DNA of 21,316 nt from JAEUMW01 sp039807745. Lineage in GTDB: Bacteria; Pseudomonadota; Gammaproteobacteria; Burkholderiales; JAEUMW01. The translations under genes and the position numbers were made by a program. The stretch covers positions 1 through 21,316 of the forward strand of contig JBDHRV010000055.1 of the NCBI GenBank assembly GCA_039807745.1, read 5' to 3'. Below are positions 7,116-17,255 of the stretch, in pieces. Every line of letters starts with the position of its first letter. The stretch's first letter is position 1. The notes below the pieces were generated by a model. That model saw nothing but the letters and a program-made list of their open reading frames with translations, was not told the origin of the DNA and did no database searches.

Positions 7116-7144
7116 AGTTGAATTCGTGCGGCCGTCCCCCATCT
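7116..7144 (+). promoter_or_regulatory. Sigma-32 (RpoH)-type heat-shock promoter of clpB
   Basis: AGTTGAA at 7116-7122 and CCCCATCT at 7137-7144 are separated by 14 bases. The sigma-32 consensus is CTTGAAA, 11-16 bases, CCCCATNT. The -10 box matches fully. The -35 box keeps the TTGAA core. Transcription would start near 7150, giving a leader of about 24 bases before the clpB ATG. Confidence 0.75.
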
Positions 7145-7173
7145 TGGTTACCAACTAGACAAGGGGATCGCCG

Positions 7174-9771
<2,598 letters not shown>

Positions 9772-9793
9772 CCCTCGCGTCGTGCGGCTGCAG

Positions 9794-9827
9794 CCCCCGT
9801 TCACACCGAGCGGGGGTTTCTTTTTCT
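9794..9827 (+). terminator. Intrinsic terminator of clpB
   Basis: CCCCCG (9794-9799) pairs with CGGGGG (9811-9816), with a possible extra T-G pair inside, followed by TTTCTTTTTCT (9817-9827). It starts 22 bases after the clpB stop codon. Confidence 0.85.
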
Positions 9828-9862
9828 GCCCGGCGGCGGCGAGCCGGCGTCGATGAGTGATA

Positions 9863-11113
9863 ATGGACGCGACCATGGATGCCGCACCCGCCACCAGTTC
9901 GCACGGGCACGATGCCGAGGTGATATCCCTCGTGGGGCTCGCGCACGCCACCTCGCATTTCTTCCACCTGATCCTGCCGCCGCTCTTTCCGTGGCTGATG
10001 CCTGCCTTCGGCCTGAGCTTTACCGAGGCCGGGGCGTTGATGACTGTGTTCTTCGTCGTCTCGGGGATCGGGCAGGCGCTGGCGGGCTTCGCGGTCGATC
10101 GGGTGGGTGCGCGCAGCGTGCTCCTGTCCGGGATCGCGCTGCTCGGCGTGTCGTCGCTGCTGGTTGGCGTCGCTCAGGGGTGGGGGACGCTCGCGCTGGC
10201 GGCGGCCGTCGCGGGGGTGGGGAACAGCGTGTTCCACCCCGCGGACTTCAGCCTGCTCAACCATCGCGTGAGCGCATCCCGCCTGTCGCATGCGTTTTCG
10301 ATCCACGGACTGTCGGGCTATCTCGGCTGGGCGGCCGCGCCCGCGTTCATGATCGGTATCGCGGGTCTCGCCGGCTGGCGCAGTGCGGCGTTTGCCGCGG
10401 CGGCGGTGGCCGTGGTCGTGCTGGGCGTGCTGTATCTGCGCAGGGGCGCGCTCGACGACGCCAGCCGCCGCGTGATGGTCCACGATCTGCCCGCCCACCG
10501 GAGCGCCGGTGCCAACGCCTTTCTCCGTTCGCGACAGGTGTGGATGTGCTTTGGCTTCTTTCTGACCGCGACAATGGCCTTTGGGGCGCTACAAAACTTC
10601 TCGCCCGCCCTGCTCGAACGCCTGTACGGGATCTCGCTGCCGCTCGCGACCTCGGCGCTCTCGGCGTATCTCGCGGGCGGGGCCGGGGGTACGGTCGCCG
10701 GCGGTTTCCTCGCCGCTGGCCGTGCCGACCAGGATCGCATCATCACGGTCGCATTGCTCGCGGCAGCCGGTGTTGCGCTGCTGCTCGCGACCGCCGCACC
10801 CCCGGGTTGGGCGGTAGTGGGTCTGATGGCGCTGATGGGATTTCTTACGGGTCTCGTCGCGCCCTCACGCGATCTGCTCGTGCGGCACGCGGCGACCGCT
10901 GCTTTTGGCACGCGCGGGTTCGGGCGCGTCTATGGCGTCGTGTATTCGGGACTCGATGTGGGACTGGCCACGGCGCCGCTGGTCTTCGGGCCGCTCATGG
11001 ATGCCGGTCGCTATCCCTGGGTTCTGGTCGGTGTCGCGGCGCTCCAGGGGCTCGCGATCCTGACCGCAATACGCCTGGGACTGCGCCTGCGGCCCGCTGT
11101 CGCTGCCGCCTGA
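9863..11113 (+). CDS. MFS transporter, fosmidomycin-resistance (Fsr)-like
   Basis: This is a 416-residue inner-membrane transporter with about twelve hydrophobic helices in two halves joined by a charged loop near residues 190-220. The segment VGNSVFHPADFSLLNHRVS, followed by SHAFSIHGLSGYLGWA, resembles the helix 4-5 region of the Fsr group of drug exporters, and DRVGARSVLLSG is the MFS motif-A-type loop after helix 2. Proton-driven efflux of a small molecule is likely; the substrate is not known. The start is uncertain. Candidates are a GTG at 9857 and ATGs at 9863 and 9875, none with a good Shine-Dalgarno, and I chose the first ATG. A second long frame (9853-11154) overlaps it but has no membrane-protein character. 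It follows the clpB terminator and converges on the lipoprotein gene with a 28-base gap. Confidence 0.9.
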   Translation: MDATMDAAPATSSHGHDAEVISLVGLAHATSHFFHLILPPLFPWLMPAFGLSFTEAGALMTVFFVVSGIGQALAGFAVDRVGARSVLLSGIALLGVSSLLVGVAQGWGTLALAAAVAGVGNSVFHPADFSLLNHRVSASRLSHAFSIHGLSGYLGWAAAPAFMIGIAGLAGWRSAAFAAAAVAVVVLGVLYLRRGALDDASRRVMVHDLPAHRSAGANAFLRSRQVWMCFGFFLTATMAFGALQNFSPALLERLYGISLPLATSALSAYLAGGAGGTVAGGFLAAGRADQDRIITVALLAAAGVALLLATAAPPGWAVVGLMALMGFLTGLVAPSRDLLVRHAATAAFGTRGFGRVYGVVYSGLDVGLATAPLVFGPLMDAGRYPWVLVGVAALQGLAILTAIRLGLRLRPAVAAA

Positions 11114-11141
11114 CTTGGACCGCTTCGGCTGTGGCCTTGCT

Positions 11142-11573
11142 CTACCAGGGATAGGGGTATTGGCACCCCGGATCGATGTCGCGGCAGGCGGAAACGTTGC
11201 CCAGGGGCCGCGAGAACGTATAGTTCAGGGGTGTCTCCACGAGCGCATCCCACGCCTCACCCGTGCTGCCACTGGGCAGGGAGAACGGCAAGGAGACGAT
11301 CCATGCGGCGGCCCCAACGGCCACACCGACCAAGGACACCGGGCGCAGGAAAACCGTGTCGAGCAGCATCGCCTCGCCGTCGGTCGTGGAGCCATAGCGG
11401 GATGCAGGTACAGGGCGCTGCTCTTGGTAGGCATAGGGCGTCGCCGGGGTCGTCGGGGTGTTGTACCCGGCGGGTGGTGCGGCGTACGGCTGCTGTGCGG
11501 TCGTCGCACATCCTGACAAAGAAAGCGCCGCGAGCAGGGTCGCGGTGGTCTTGAGCACGGAACGGTTTTTCAT
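11142..11573 (-). CDS. Small lipoprotein, function unknown
   Basis: This is a 143-residue envelope lipoprotein. The N-terminus MKNRSVLKTTATLLAALSLS is a lipoprotein signal peptide ending in the lipobox LSGC, so Cys22 would be lipidated after cleavage. Residue 24 onward is not Asp, which favours outer-membrane sorting. A Pro/Thr/Tyr-rich linker (about 27-62) leads to a conserved-looking C-terminal part: MLLDTVFLRPVSLVGVAVGAAA, a second hydrophobic stretch, and PLNYTFSRPLGN. I recall similar short proteins carrying the misleading name 'multidrug transporter', and nothing here supports transport. The start at 11573 has GGAG nine bases upstream. An in-frame ATG eight codons earlier would spoil the signal peptide. 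It is divergent from the Nudix gene across 96 bases. Confidence 0.8.
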   Translation of the reverse strand: MKNRSVLKTTATLLAALSLSGCATTAQQPYAAPPAGYNTPTTPATPYAYQEQRPVPASRYGSTTDGEAMLLDTVFLRPVSLVGVAVGAAAWIVSLPFSLPSGSTGEAWDALVETPLNYTFSRPLGNVSACRDIDPGCQYPYPW

Positions 11574-11669
11574 GATTTCATTCTCCGGTTCGGGCATCGT
11601 CCCATTTAAGCACAGCCGATCGTACGGCGAAAAGCGCCGGTTGTCGGGCAGCACGGGATCGACAGGACG

Positions 11670-12113
11670 ATGAGCTGGGAGCAGGCACAGAAGCGGGCGG
11701 CCGGGGTCGTCGTGCTGCGGCGCTCGCCGTTCGGGTGGCGGGTTCTGATCCTGCGCGCGTATCGCAACTGGGACTTCCCGAAGGGTCTGCTGGACCCGGG
11801 CGAGAGCCCGCTCGCGGCGGCGGTGCGCGAGACCCGCGAAGAAACGAGTCTCACGGATTTGGTCTTCCGCTGGGGCTACGGCTGCATCGACACGGAGCCC
11901 TACGCAGTCGGCAAAGTGGTGCGCTATTTCCTCGCGGAGAGCCCAGGCGGCGAAGTCATGCTGCCGGTATCGCCCGAGCTGGGGCGCCCCGAGCACAGCG
12001 AGTTCCGCTGGACCACGCCCGATGAGGCAGCGGCACTGCTGCCGCCGCGCCTGGCCAAAGTGCTGGGTTGGGCCCGCATCCGCGCCGGTTCGGCGCTCAC
12101 GCTCGGGCCGTGA
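11670..12113 (+). CDS. Nudix hydrolase
   Basis: This is a 147-residue Nudix-fold pyrophosphohydrolase. The Nudix box is at residues 39-61, GLLDPGE, seven residues, then RETREETSL. It keeps all metal-binding glutamates, but the usual Gly near its end is Ser. The preceding NWDFPKG, the early AAGVVVLRR and the short length fit the diadenosine-tetraphosphatase / MutT-like branch. The likely job is hydrolysis of a nucleoside diphosphate linked to another group in the cytosol; the exact substrate cannot be read from sequence. AGGA lies just before the ATG. The last 17 bases overlap the end of lon on the other strand, so the two genes converge without room for a terminator between them. Confidence 0.92.
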   Translation: MSWEQAQKRAAGVVVLRRSPFGWRVLILRAYRNWDFPKGLLDPGESPLAAAVRETREETSLTDLVFRWGYGCIDTEPYAVGKVVRYFLAESPGGEVMLPVSPELGRPEHSEFRWTTPDEAAALLPPRLAKVLGWARIRAGSALTLGP

Positions 12114-14547
12114 CCGGGGTCGGCACGGCGGCGCGCTCGCCGAGGGCGGCGCCGATAGCATCGTCGACCGTCTCCAGCCACACGAACTCGAGCGCGCCGC
12201 GCGTCTCCTCGGGGATCTCCTCGAAGTCCCGACGATTGCGCGCCGGCAGCAGCACCCGCGAGATGCCGGCACGCTGCGCGGCGAGCACTTTCTCCTTGAT
12301 GCCGCCCACCGGCAGCACCAGGCCGCGCAGGCTGATCTCGCCAGTCATCGCGGTGTCGCTGCGTACCGGGCGGCCCGTGAGGAGCGAAGTGAGCGCCATG
12401 GTGATCGCCACCCCCGCGCTCGGGCCGTCCTTCGGGGTGGCCCCCGCTGGCACGTGGACGTGGATATCGCTCTTCTCCAGCAGGTCTTCGCGCAGCCCGA
12501 ACGACGTGAGACGCGCCTTCACCAGGGACAGCGCGGCTTGCGCGCTTTCCTTCATCACGTCGCCGAGCTGTCCGGTCAGGATCAGCCGACCGGATCCGGG
12601 CACCTTGCTCGCCTCGATGAAGAGGATGTCGCCGCCGACCGGGGTCCAGGCCAGCCCGGTCGCCACGCCGGGCACCCCGGCGCGCATCGCGACCTCGTTT
12701 TCGAAGCGTCGCGGACCGAGAATCGTCGCCAAGTCAGCGGCAGTTACCTGCACCCGCTCCGCCACGCCCTCCGCGATACGCACCGCGACGTTGCGCAGCA
12801 CCGCGCCGATCTCGCGCTCGAGACTACGCACACCGGCCTCGCGCGTGTAGTCCGCGATGATCGCGCGCAACGTGTCGTCGGCGATCTCGACCTGCTCGGG
12901 CTTGAGCCCGTTCGATTCGAGCTGCCGCGCCACGAGGTAGCGGCGGGCGATCTCGAGCTTCTCCTCTTGCGTATAGCCGGGGAGCTGGATCACCTCCATG
13001 CGATCGCGCAGCGGACCGGGGATGGTCTCGAGCACGTTCGCCGTCGCGATGAACATCACCTTCGACAGGTCGAACGGCACCGCGAGATAGTTGTCGTGGA
13101 AGGTCGCGTTCTGCTCGGGGTCGAGCACCTCCAGCAGCGCCGAGGCAGGGTCGCCGTGGAAGCCGCCCGCGCCCAGCTTGTCGATCTCGTCCAGCATGAA
13201 CACGGGGTTGTTCGTCTCCGCCTTGCGGATCGACTGGATGATGCTGCCCGGCAGCGCACCGATGTAGGTGCGCCGGTGGCCGCGGATCTCCGCTTCGTCG
13301 TGTACGCCGCCCAGGCTCGCACGCACGAACTTGCGTCCGGTCGCGCGGGCAATCGACTGGCCGAGCGAGGTCTTGCCCACGCCGGGCGGGCCAACGAAGC
13401 ACAGGATCGGGCTCTTGCCCGCTGGGTTCAGCTTGCGCACAGCGAGGTATTCGAGAATGCGGCGCTTGATCTTGTCGAGGCCGAAGTGGTCCTCGTCCAG
13501 GATGCGGCGCGCTTCCGGAATATCGATGCGCGACTCGCTCGCCTTCTGCCACGGCAGCTCGACCATCGTGTCGAGGTAGGTGCGCACCATCGAGTACTCG
13601 GCCGCGTTCTCGGACATGCGCTGCAGCCGCTTCAATTCCTTGCGCGCCTGGGCGAGCACCTCCTCGGGCATGCCCGCTTCCTCGATCGCCTTTGCGAGCT
13701 CAGCGAGCTCCTTGGCGTCGTCGTCGCTCTCGCCGAGCTCCTTCTGGATCGTCTTCATCTGCTCGCGCAGCAGAAACTCGCGCTGGCGATCCTCCATCGA
13801 TTCGCGCGTCTGGTCGCTGATCTTCTTCGACAGCTGCAGCACCTCGATGCGATGCGAAAGGCGCTTCAGCACCTTGTCGACGCGCGTCGCGACGTCGAAG
13901 GTTTCGAGCAGCTCCTGCTTTTCTTCCGGCTTGAGATCCATGAAGCCGGCCACGAGATCGGCCAGCAGCGAGGCGGAAGTGATGCCGCGGATCGCATTGG
14001 CGAGCTCCGCCGGCGCTTCGGGCAGGAGCTCGAGCACTTCCTGCGCGCGGTTGCGCAGCTCGATCAGGCGCGCTTCCATCTCGGTGCTCGTGACTTCCGC
14101 GTCGGGAATGCGCTCGATGCGCGCGGCGAGGAAGGGGTAGCCGTCGAGGAACTCGAGCACGCGGAAGCGCTGCTCGCCCTGGCAGACGAGGTGATGACCG
14201 CCGTCGGGCGTGGTCACGTAACGCATCACGTTGGCGACGGTGCCGACCCAGTAGAGATCCTTGGGCTGCGGGTTGTCCATCGACGGGTCGCGCTGCAGCA
14301 GCAGGCCGACCGGCCGATCGGTGCGCACCGCCTCCTGGGCCGCGGCAACGGAACGCTCGCGACCGACGCCGGCAGGCAGGATCATGCCGGGGAACAGCAC
14401 GAGGTTGCGCATGCCGACGATCGCTATCGCGTCCGGCGGCAGCGGACGCTGGCCGGGCACGGCGCTGCCGGCCGCTGCGGCTTGCACGGGCACGGCGCCG
14501 CCTTCGGCCGCGTCGCGCGGGAGGTTGGTGTCAAGTTCTTGGCTCAT
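12097..14547 (-). CDS. lon: Endopeptidase La (Lon protease)
   Basis: This 816-residue ATP-dependent serine protease degrades misfolded and short-lived regulatory proteins in the cytoplasm. After an Ala/Pro-rich extension of about 37 residues comes the Lon N-terminal substrate-binding domain (from PPDAIAIVGMRNLVLFPG). Next is the coiled-coil region with DRQREFLLREQMKTIQKELGE and the AAA+ module with Walker A GPPGVGKT near 386-393 and Walker B VFMLDEIDK. Last is the protease domain with the catalytic serine in DGPSAG (Ser710) and the lysine in GGIKEK (Lys753), 43 residues apart as in E. coli. The start at 14547 has GGAG seven bases upstream. It begins 13 bases after the hsp20 stop, so both belong to one heat-shock operon. 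It is not next to clpX here, unlike in E. coli, so it may be a second Lon copy. Confidence 0.97.
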   Translation of the reverse strand: MSQELDTNLPRDAAEGGAVPVQAAAAGSAVPGQRPLPPDAIAIVGMRNLVLFPGMILPAGVGRERSVAAAQEAVRTDRPVGLLLQRDPSMDNPQPKDLYWVGTVANVMRYVTTPDGGHHLVCQGEQRFRVLEFLDGYPFLAARIERIPDAEVTSTEMEARLIELRNRAQEVLELLPEAPAELANAIRGITSASLLADLVAGFMDLKPEEKQELLETFDVATRVDKVLKRLSHRIEVLQLSKKISDQTRESMEDRQREFLLREQMKTIQKELGESDDDAKELAELAKAIEEAGMPEEVLAQARKELKRLQRMSENAAEYSMVRTYLDTMVELPWQKASESRIDIPEARRILDEDHFGLDKIKRRILEYLAVRKLNPAGKSPILCFVGPPGVGKTSLGQSIARATGRKFVRASLGGVHDEAEIRGHRRTYIGALPGSIIQSIRKAETNNPVFMLDEIDKLGAGGFHGDPASALLEVLDPEQNATFHDNYLAVPFDLSKVMFIATANVLETIPGPLRDRMEVIQLPGYTQEEKLEIARRYLVARQLESNGLKPEQVEIADDTLRAIIADYTREAGVRSLEREIGAVLRNVAVRIAEGVAERVQVTAADLATILGPRRFENEVAMRAGVPGVATGLAWTPVGGDILFIEASKVPGSGRLILTGQLGDVMKESAQAALSLVKARLTSFGLREDLLEKSDIHVHVPAGATPKDGPSAGVAITMALTSLLTGRPVRSDTAMTGEISLRGLVLPVGGIKEKVLAAQRAGISRVLLPARNRRDFEEIPEETRGALEFVWLETVDDAIGAALGERAAVPTPVTARA

Positions 14548-14560
14548 GTGGGACTCCGCG

Positions 14561-14968
14561 TCAATCGCGTTTCTCGAGATCGAGCACGAGGCAGCCGTCT
14601 TCGATGCGCGTCGATTTCGGCTCGAGGGCGCTGCCCGCGAGCTCGATGCGCCGCTCGAAGCGGCCGTAGGGAATCTCGGCGCGGTGCACACGGCTGCCCG
14701 GCGCCGAGAACGGCAGCGGGCGCTCGCCGGTGACGGTGATGCACTGGCCGTCGAAGTGCACGGCGACCCGGTCGGCCGGCACGCCCGGAAGGGCGACCAC
14801 GATGCGCACGCCGCGCGCGGTCTCCACGACGTCGGCGGGCGGTTCCCAGACCGGTCGGCGGGCGCGCGTCTCGCCGAGCTGGAAGAACTGGCGGTGCAGG
14901 CGGTCGGCCCGCTCGACGAGATCGCAGGCTTCGGCCCACATCCAGGCACTCGAATGGCGATACGTCAT
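14561..14968 (-). CDS. Small heat-shock protein, Hsp20/alpha-crystallin family
   Basis: This 135-residue holdase binds unfolding proteins and hands them to refolding or degrading machines. The N-terminal region (1-45) is helical and ends in PVWEPPADVVET, the usual entry to the alpha-crystallin domain. That domain covers about residues 46-133, with VRIVVALPGVPADRVAVHFDG and a late FERRIELAG strand. The protein stops almost at the last strand (LVLDLEKRD), so the C-terminal tail with the I-x-I/V oligomerisation motif seems to be missing. The ATG at 14968 has GGGAG five bases upstream; a GTG directly before it is also possible. It is the first gene of an operon with lon, 13 bases apart, and has a sigma-32-type promoter about 70 bases upstream. 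Confidence 0.93.
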   Translation of the reverse strand: MTYRHSSAWMWAEACDLVERADRLHRQFFQLGETRARRPVWEPPADVVETARGVRIVVALPGVPADRVAVHFDGQCITVTGERPLPFSAPGSRVHRAEIPYGRFERRIELAGSALEPKSTRIEDGCLVLDLEKRD

Positions 14969-14973
14969 CACGT

Positions 14974-14990
14974 CTCCCGAAGTGTAAGAG
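14974..14990 (-). promoter_or_regulatory. Candidate hairpin covering the hsp20 ribosome-binding site
   Basis: In the minus-strand transcript CUCUU (plus-strand 14986-14990) can pair with the Shine-Dalgarno GGGAG (14974-14978) across a seven-base loop, with three Watson-Crick and two G-U pairs. A weak stem over the ribosome-binding site is what a heat-opened RNA thermometer looks like, and such elements are common before bacterial hsp20 genes. A stronger upstream hairpin, GGCGC/GCGCC, lies in the same leader. This is not proven by sequence alone. Confidence 0.35.
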
Positions 14991-15036
14991 CCATATCGGC
15001 CGTGGCGCCCGGCGCCTCCGGTCGACCGTTCATGGC

Positions 15037-15064
15037 AAATGGTGCCGGCCGGGGGAATTTCAAT
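15037..15064 (-). promoter_or_regulatory. Sigma-32 (RpoH)-type heat-shock promoter of hsp20-lon
   Basis: Read on the minus strand, ATTGAAA (15058-15064) is followed after 13 bases by CACCATTT (15037-15044). This matches the sigma-32 consensus CTTGAAA / CCCCATNT in six of seven and seven of eight positions, with a normal spacer. The leader to the hsp20 ATG would be about 60 bases. Confidence 0.7.
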
Positions 15065-15150
15065 AGCGCCGGCGCCGGCGCTTTGCGTTGTCCGCGGCAG
15101 GTCGCGCGGCTACACTGCGCTCACGATCCCCGATTCGGAGTAACGGTGCA

Positions 15151-16554
15151 ATGCAGCCGCGCAAGCTCGAGCGCTTCGTAGGTGAGCTCTGGCAGGACTC
15201 GATCATGCCCGCGCTCACGGAATATATCCGCATCCCGGCCAAGTCGCCGTTCTTCGATCACGACTGGGAACGCCGCGGCTACCTGGAGGACGCGGTGCGG
15301 CTCGCGGTCAAGTGGTGCGAAGCGCATCGCATCGCGGGCATGACGCTCGAGGTCGTACGCCTGCCCGGCCGCACACCGCTCGTCTATATCGAGATCCCGG
15401 GAACCCGGCCCGGCACGGTGCTGCTCTACGGCCACCTCGACAAGCAGCCCGAGTTCTCGGGCTGGCGCGACGATCTGGGACCCTGGAAGCCGGTCATCGA
15501 AAACGAGCGGCTGTACGGGCGCGGCGGCGCCGACGATGGCTACGCGCTCTTCGCCTCGCTGGGGGCGATGCTCGCGCTCGACGACCAGCGCGCGGCGCAT
15601 CCGCGCTGCGTGCTGCTGCTCGAGTGCAGCGAGGAGAGCGGCAGCCCGGATCTTCCCGCCTACATCGACGCGCTCTCGGACCGGCTCGGCACGCCGGAGC
15701 TCGTCGTATGCCTCGACTCGGGATGCGGCAACTACGACCAGCTATGGGCGACCACCAGCCTGCGCGGGCTCGTCGCCGGTACGCTCACGGTCGAAGTGCT
15801 GGAGCTCGGCGTGCACTCGGGGGATGCGAGCGGCATCGTGCCGTCGACCTTCCGCATCGCGCGCCAGTTGCTCGCGCGCATCGAGGACGCTGCCACCGGG
15901 GAGATCATCCCGCCCGAGCTGCATGTCGCGATTCCCGCGGACCGCGTCGAGCAGGCGCGGCACGCGGCGCACGTGCTGGGTGCCCATGTCCACGACAAGT
16001 TTCCGTTCGCGCATGGCTGCGGGCCGATCTCGCGGGATTCCGCAGAGCTCGTTCTGAATCGCACCTGGAAGCCCGCGCTCGAGGTCATCGGCGCGGCCGG
16101 TCTGCCCTCCCTGGAAGCGGCGGGCAACGTAATGCGGCCGCGCACGCAGTTCAAGCTGTCGTTCCGCTTGCCGCCGACGGCGGATGCGGACGCGGTGGCA
16201 AGGAGGCTGAAGGAGATCCTGGAAGCGGATCCGCCTTATGGCGCACGGGTCACGTTCGAGCGGGAGCAGGCGTCGAGCGGGTGGTGTGCCGGCCCGGTGC
16301 CGCCCACGCTGGCCGCTTCGATCGAGCGAGCCTCGACCAACTACTTCGGTCGCTCGGCCGTGTTCATGGGCGAGGGCGTCTCGATTCCGTTCATGGGGAT
16401 GCTGGGGGCGAAGTTTCCGCGGGCGCAGTTCCTCGTCACCGGGGTGCTGGGTCCGCAGTCGAATGCGCACGGTCCGAACGAATTCCTGCACCTGCCCACG
16501 GTGCGGCGCCTGACCTGCGCCATTGCGGACGTGATCGGCGGGCACTCAGGCTGA
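15151..16554 (+). CDS. M20 family metallopeptidase (carnosinase-like dipeptidase)
   Basis: This is a 467-residue cytosolic two-zinc peptidase. The metal ligands and catalytic residues can all be placed: His95 with Asp97 in YGHLDKQP, the bridging Asp128 in GRGGADDG, the catalytic Glu161 and ligand Glu162 in SEESGS, Asp189 in CLDSGCGN, and His440 in NAHGPNE. The central lid/dimerisation domain covers about residues 210-380 and contains LGVHSGDASGIVPS. Together these fit dipeptidases and related deacylases of the M20A/carnosinase branch; the substrate is unknown. The ATG at 15151 has GGAG ten bases upstream and begins the family-like N-terminus; an in-frame extension to 15088 looks non-coding. 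It is divergent from hsp20 and ends 13 bases from the convergent DUF11-like gene. Confidence 0.92.
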   Translation: MQPRKLERFVGELWQDSIMPALTEYIRIPAKSPFFDHDWERRGYLEDAVRLAVKWCEAHRIAGMTLEVVRLPGRTPLVYIEIPGTRPGTVLLYGHLDKQPEFSGWRDDLGPWKPVIENERLYGRGGADDGYALFASLGAMLALDDQRAAHPRCVLLLECSEESGSPDLPAYIDALSDRLGTPELVVCLDSGCGNYDQLWATTSLRGLVAGTLTVEVLELGVHSGDASGIVPSTFRIARQLLARIEDAATGEIIPPELHVAIPADRVEQARHAAHVLGAHVHDKFPFAHGCGPISRDSAELVLNRTWKPALEVIGAAGLPSLEAAGNVMRPRTQFKLSFRLPPTADADAVARRLKEILEADPPYGARVTFEREQASSGWCAGPVPPTLAASIERASTNYFGRSAVFMGEGVSIPFMGMLGAKFPRAQFLVTGVLGPQSNAHGPNEFLHLPTVRRLTCAIADVIGGHSG

Positions 16555-16567
16555 TCGGCAGGTTGCC

Positions 16568-17071
16568 TCATTTCGCCGGCTTCGACGCATTCGCGGCAGG
16601 GTGCGTCACCTTCGTGCGCAGCGTGAGCAGAACCGATGACTCGGCTTCGATCCGCGGTACCCGCCAGAGCAGGAACCGGTAGTCCGCAACCGGCACACGC
16701 TGTAGCCGCTCGATCCCCTTTGCGTCCTTTACCGAGCGCATCAGCGGCAGTGGGCCGAAGGCGAGACCGTCCTCGCTCGCGAAGACGTTCGCTGGCCGTG
16801 CGCTCCCCGGGACGTAGTCCATCCCGGGCGGAAGCGGGACGGCAACCTCGAGGTTGCGCACGGCGACCGGACCGGTGTTGCGGTATTCGGCCTGGTACTC
16901 GACGATGTCGCCGGCCCGGGCTGCGAGCGCCGGGATCAGCAGCTCCGCGCCATCCGATCCTTTCTCGACGCGAAAGGCCTGCAGCGTCGCGGTGACTTCG
17001 TCTTCGCCTTGCGCCGCACTGCCGCACGAGAGGCCCACCGCAAGCGCCGCTGCCCGCAGCCACTGTCGCAC
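16568..17071 (-). CDS. Secreted DUF11-like protein
   Basis: This is a 167-residue exported protein with a signal peptide (RQWLRAAALAVGLSCGSAAQ, cleavage near residue 20-22). A single immunoglobulin-like beta domain follows, with the phrases GDIVEYQAEYRNTGPVAVRNLEVAVPLPPGMDYVPGS, typical of DUF11 / conserved-repeat domains. The C-terminus carries a short Ala/Lys-rich tail. The role is unknown; such single-domain proteins are probably periplasmic or surface-bound. The start is uncertain. The GTG at 17071 directly precedes the signal peptide but has only a weak GGGCGG upstream. An in-frame ATG at 17158 has GGAG three bases away and would translate straight through the terminator hairpin at 17085-17115. 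A strong terminator therefore sits 14 bases before the chosen start, which makes attenuation a possibility. Confidence 0.75.
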   Translation of the reverse strand: MRQWLRAAALAVGLSCGSAAQGEDEVTATLQAFRVEKGSDGAELLIPALAARAGDIVEYQAEYRNTGPVAVRNLEVAVPLPPGMDYVPGSARPANVFASEDGLAFGPLPLMRSVKDAKGIERLQRVPVADYRFLLWRVPRIEAESSVLLTLRTKVTHPAANASKPAK

Positions 17072-17084
17072 AAGGAACCGCCCG

Positions 17085-17115
17085 AAAAAAAAGAAGGGGC
17101 TGACAGCGCCCCTTC
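17085..17115 (-). terminator. Strong intrinsic terminator on the minus strand
   Basis: On the minus strand GAAGGGGC (17108-17115) pairs perfectly with GCCCCTTC (17093-17100) over a seven-base loop and is followed by eight T (17085-17092). It would stop transcripts coming from the DUF3617-DUF99 side or act as an attenuator in the leader of the DUF11-like gene. The plus strand lacks a U-tract after the hairpin. Confidence 0.8.
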
Positions 17116-17206
17116 GAAGTTTCCCCAACACCACCCTTGCCGTCGCCTGCCCCGGCATTCGCTCCCGAGGGAGCAGCCCGAAGCGGGCGCCGGCAGAGAG
17201 TTCCTG

Positions 17207-17255
17207 CAAACCTGGCGCCGGGAGGAGGTCGGCGCTCGTGGTTTGCGACGAAGCT
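17207..17255 (-). ncRNA. Hairpin-rich region 5' of the terminator; possible leader or sRNA
   Basis: GCAAACC and GGTTTGC form a seven-pair outer stem, with GGCGCC and GGCGCT as an inner six-pair stem around an eleven-base loop. It lies between the DUF99 stop (17321) and the terminator at 17085-17115, in a stretch that has no convincing protein. Smaller hairpins follow, including CTCCC-TCG-GGGAG-like pairing near 17172-17183. I compared it by eye with common riboswitch cores (c-di-GMP-I, cobalamin, TPP, glycine, SAH) and found no match. It could be a 3' untranslated region, a regulatory leader or a small RNA. Confidence 0.3.

Noticed and set aside
9853..11154. 433-codon frame overlapping the MFS gene on the same strand
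   Set aside because: It is Arg/Gly-rich without hydrophobic helices. The other frame has about twelve helices and Fsr-like motifs.
12022..14733. 903-codon open frame on the plus strand opposite lon
   Set aside because: It is antisense to a clear Lon protein, has no family resemblance and a skewed Arg/His/Leu composition. It is a by-product of high-GC codon use.
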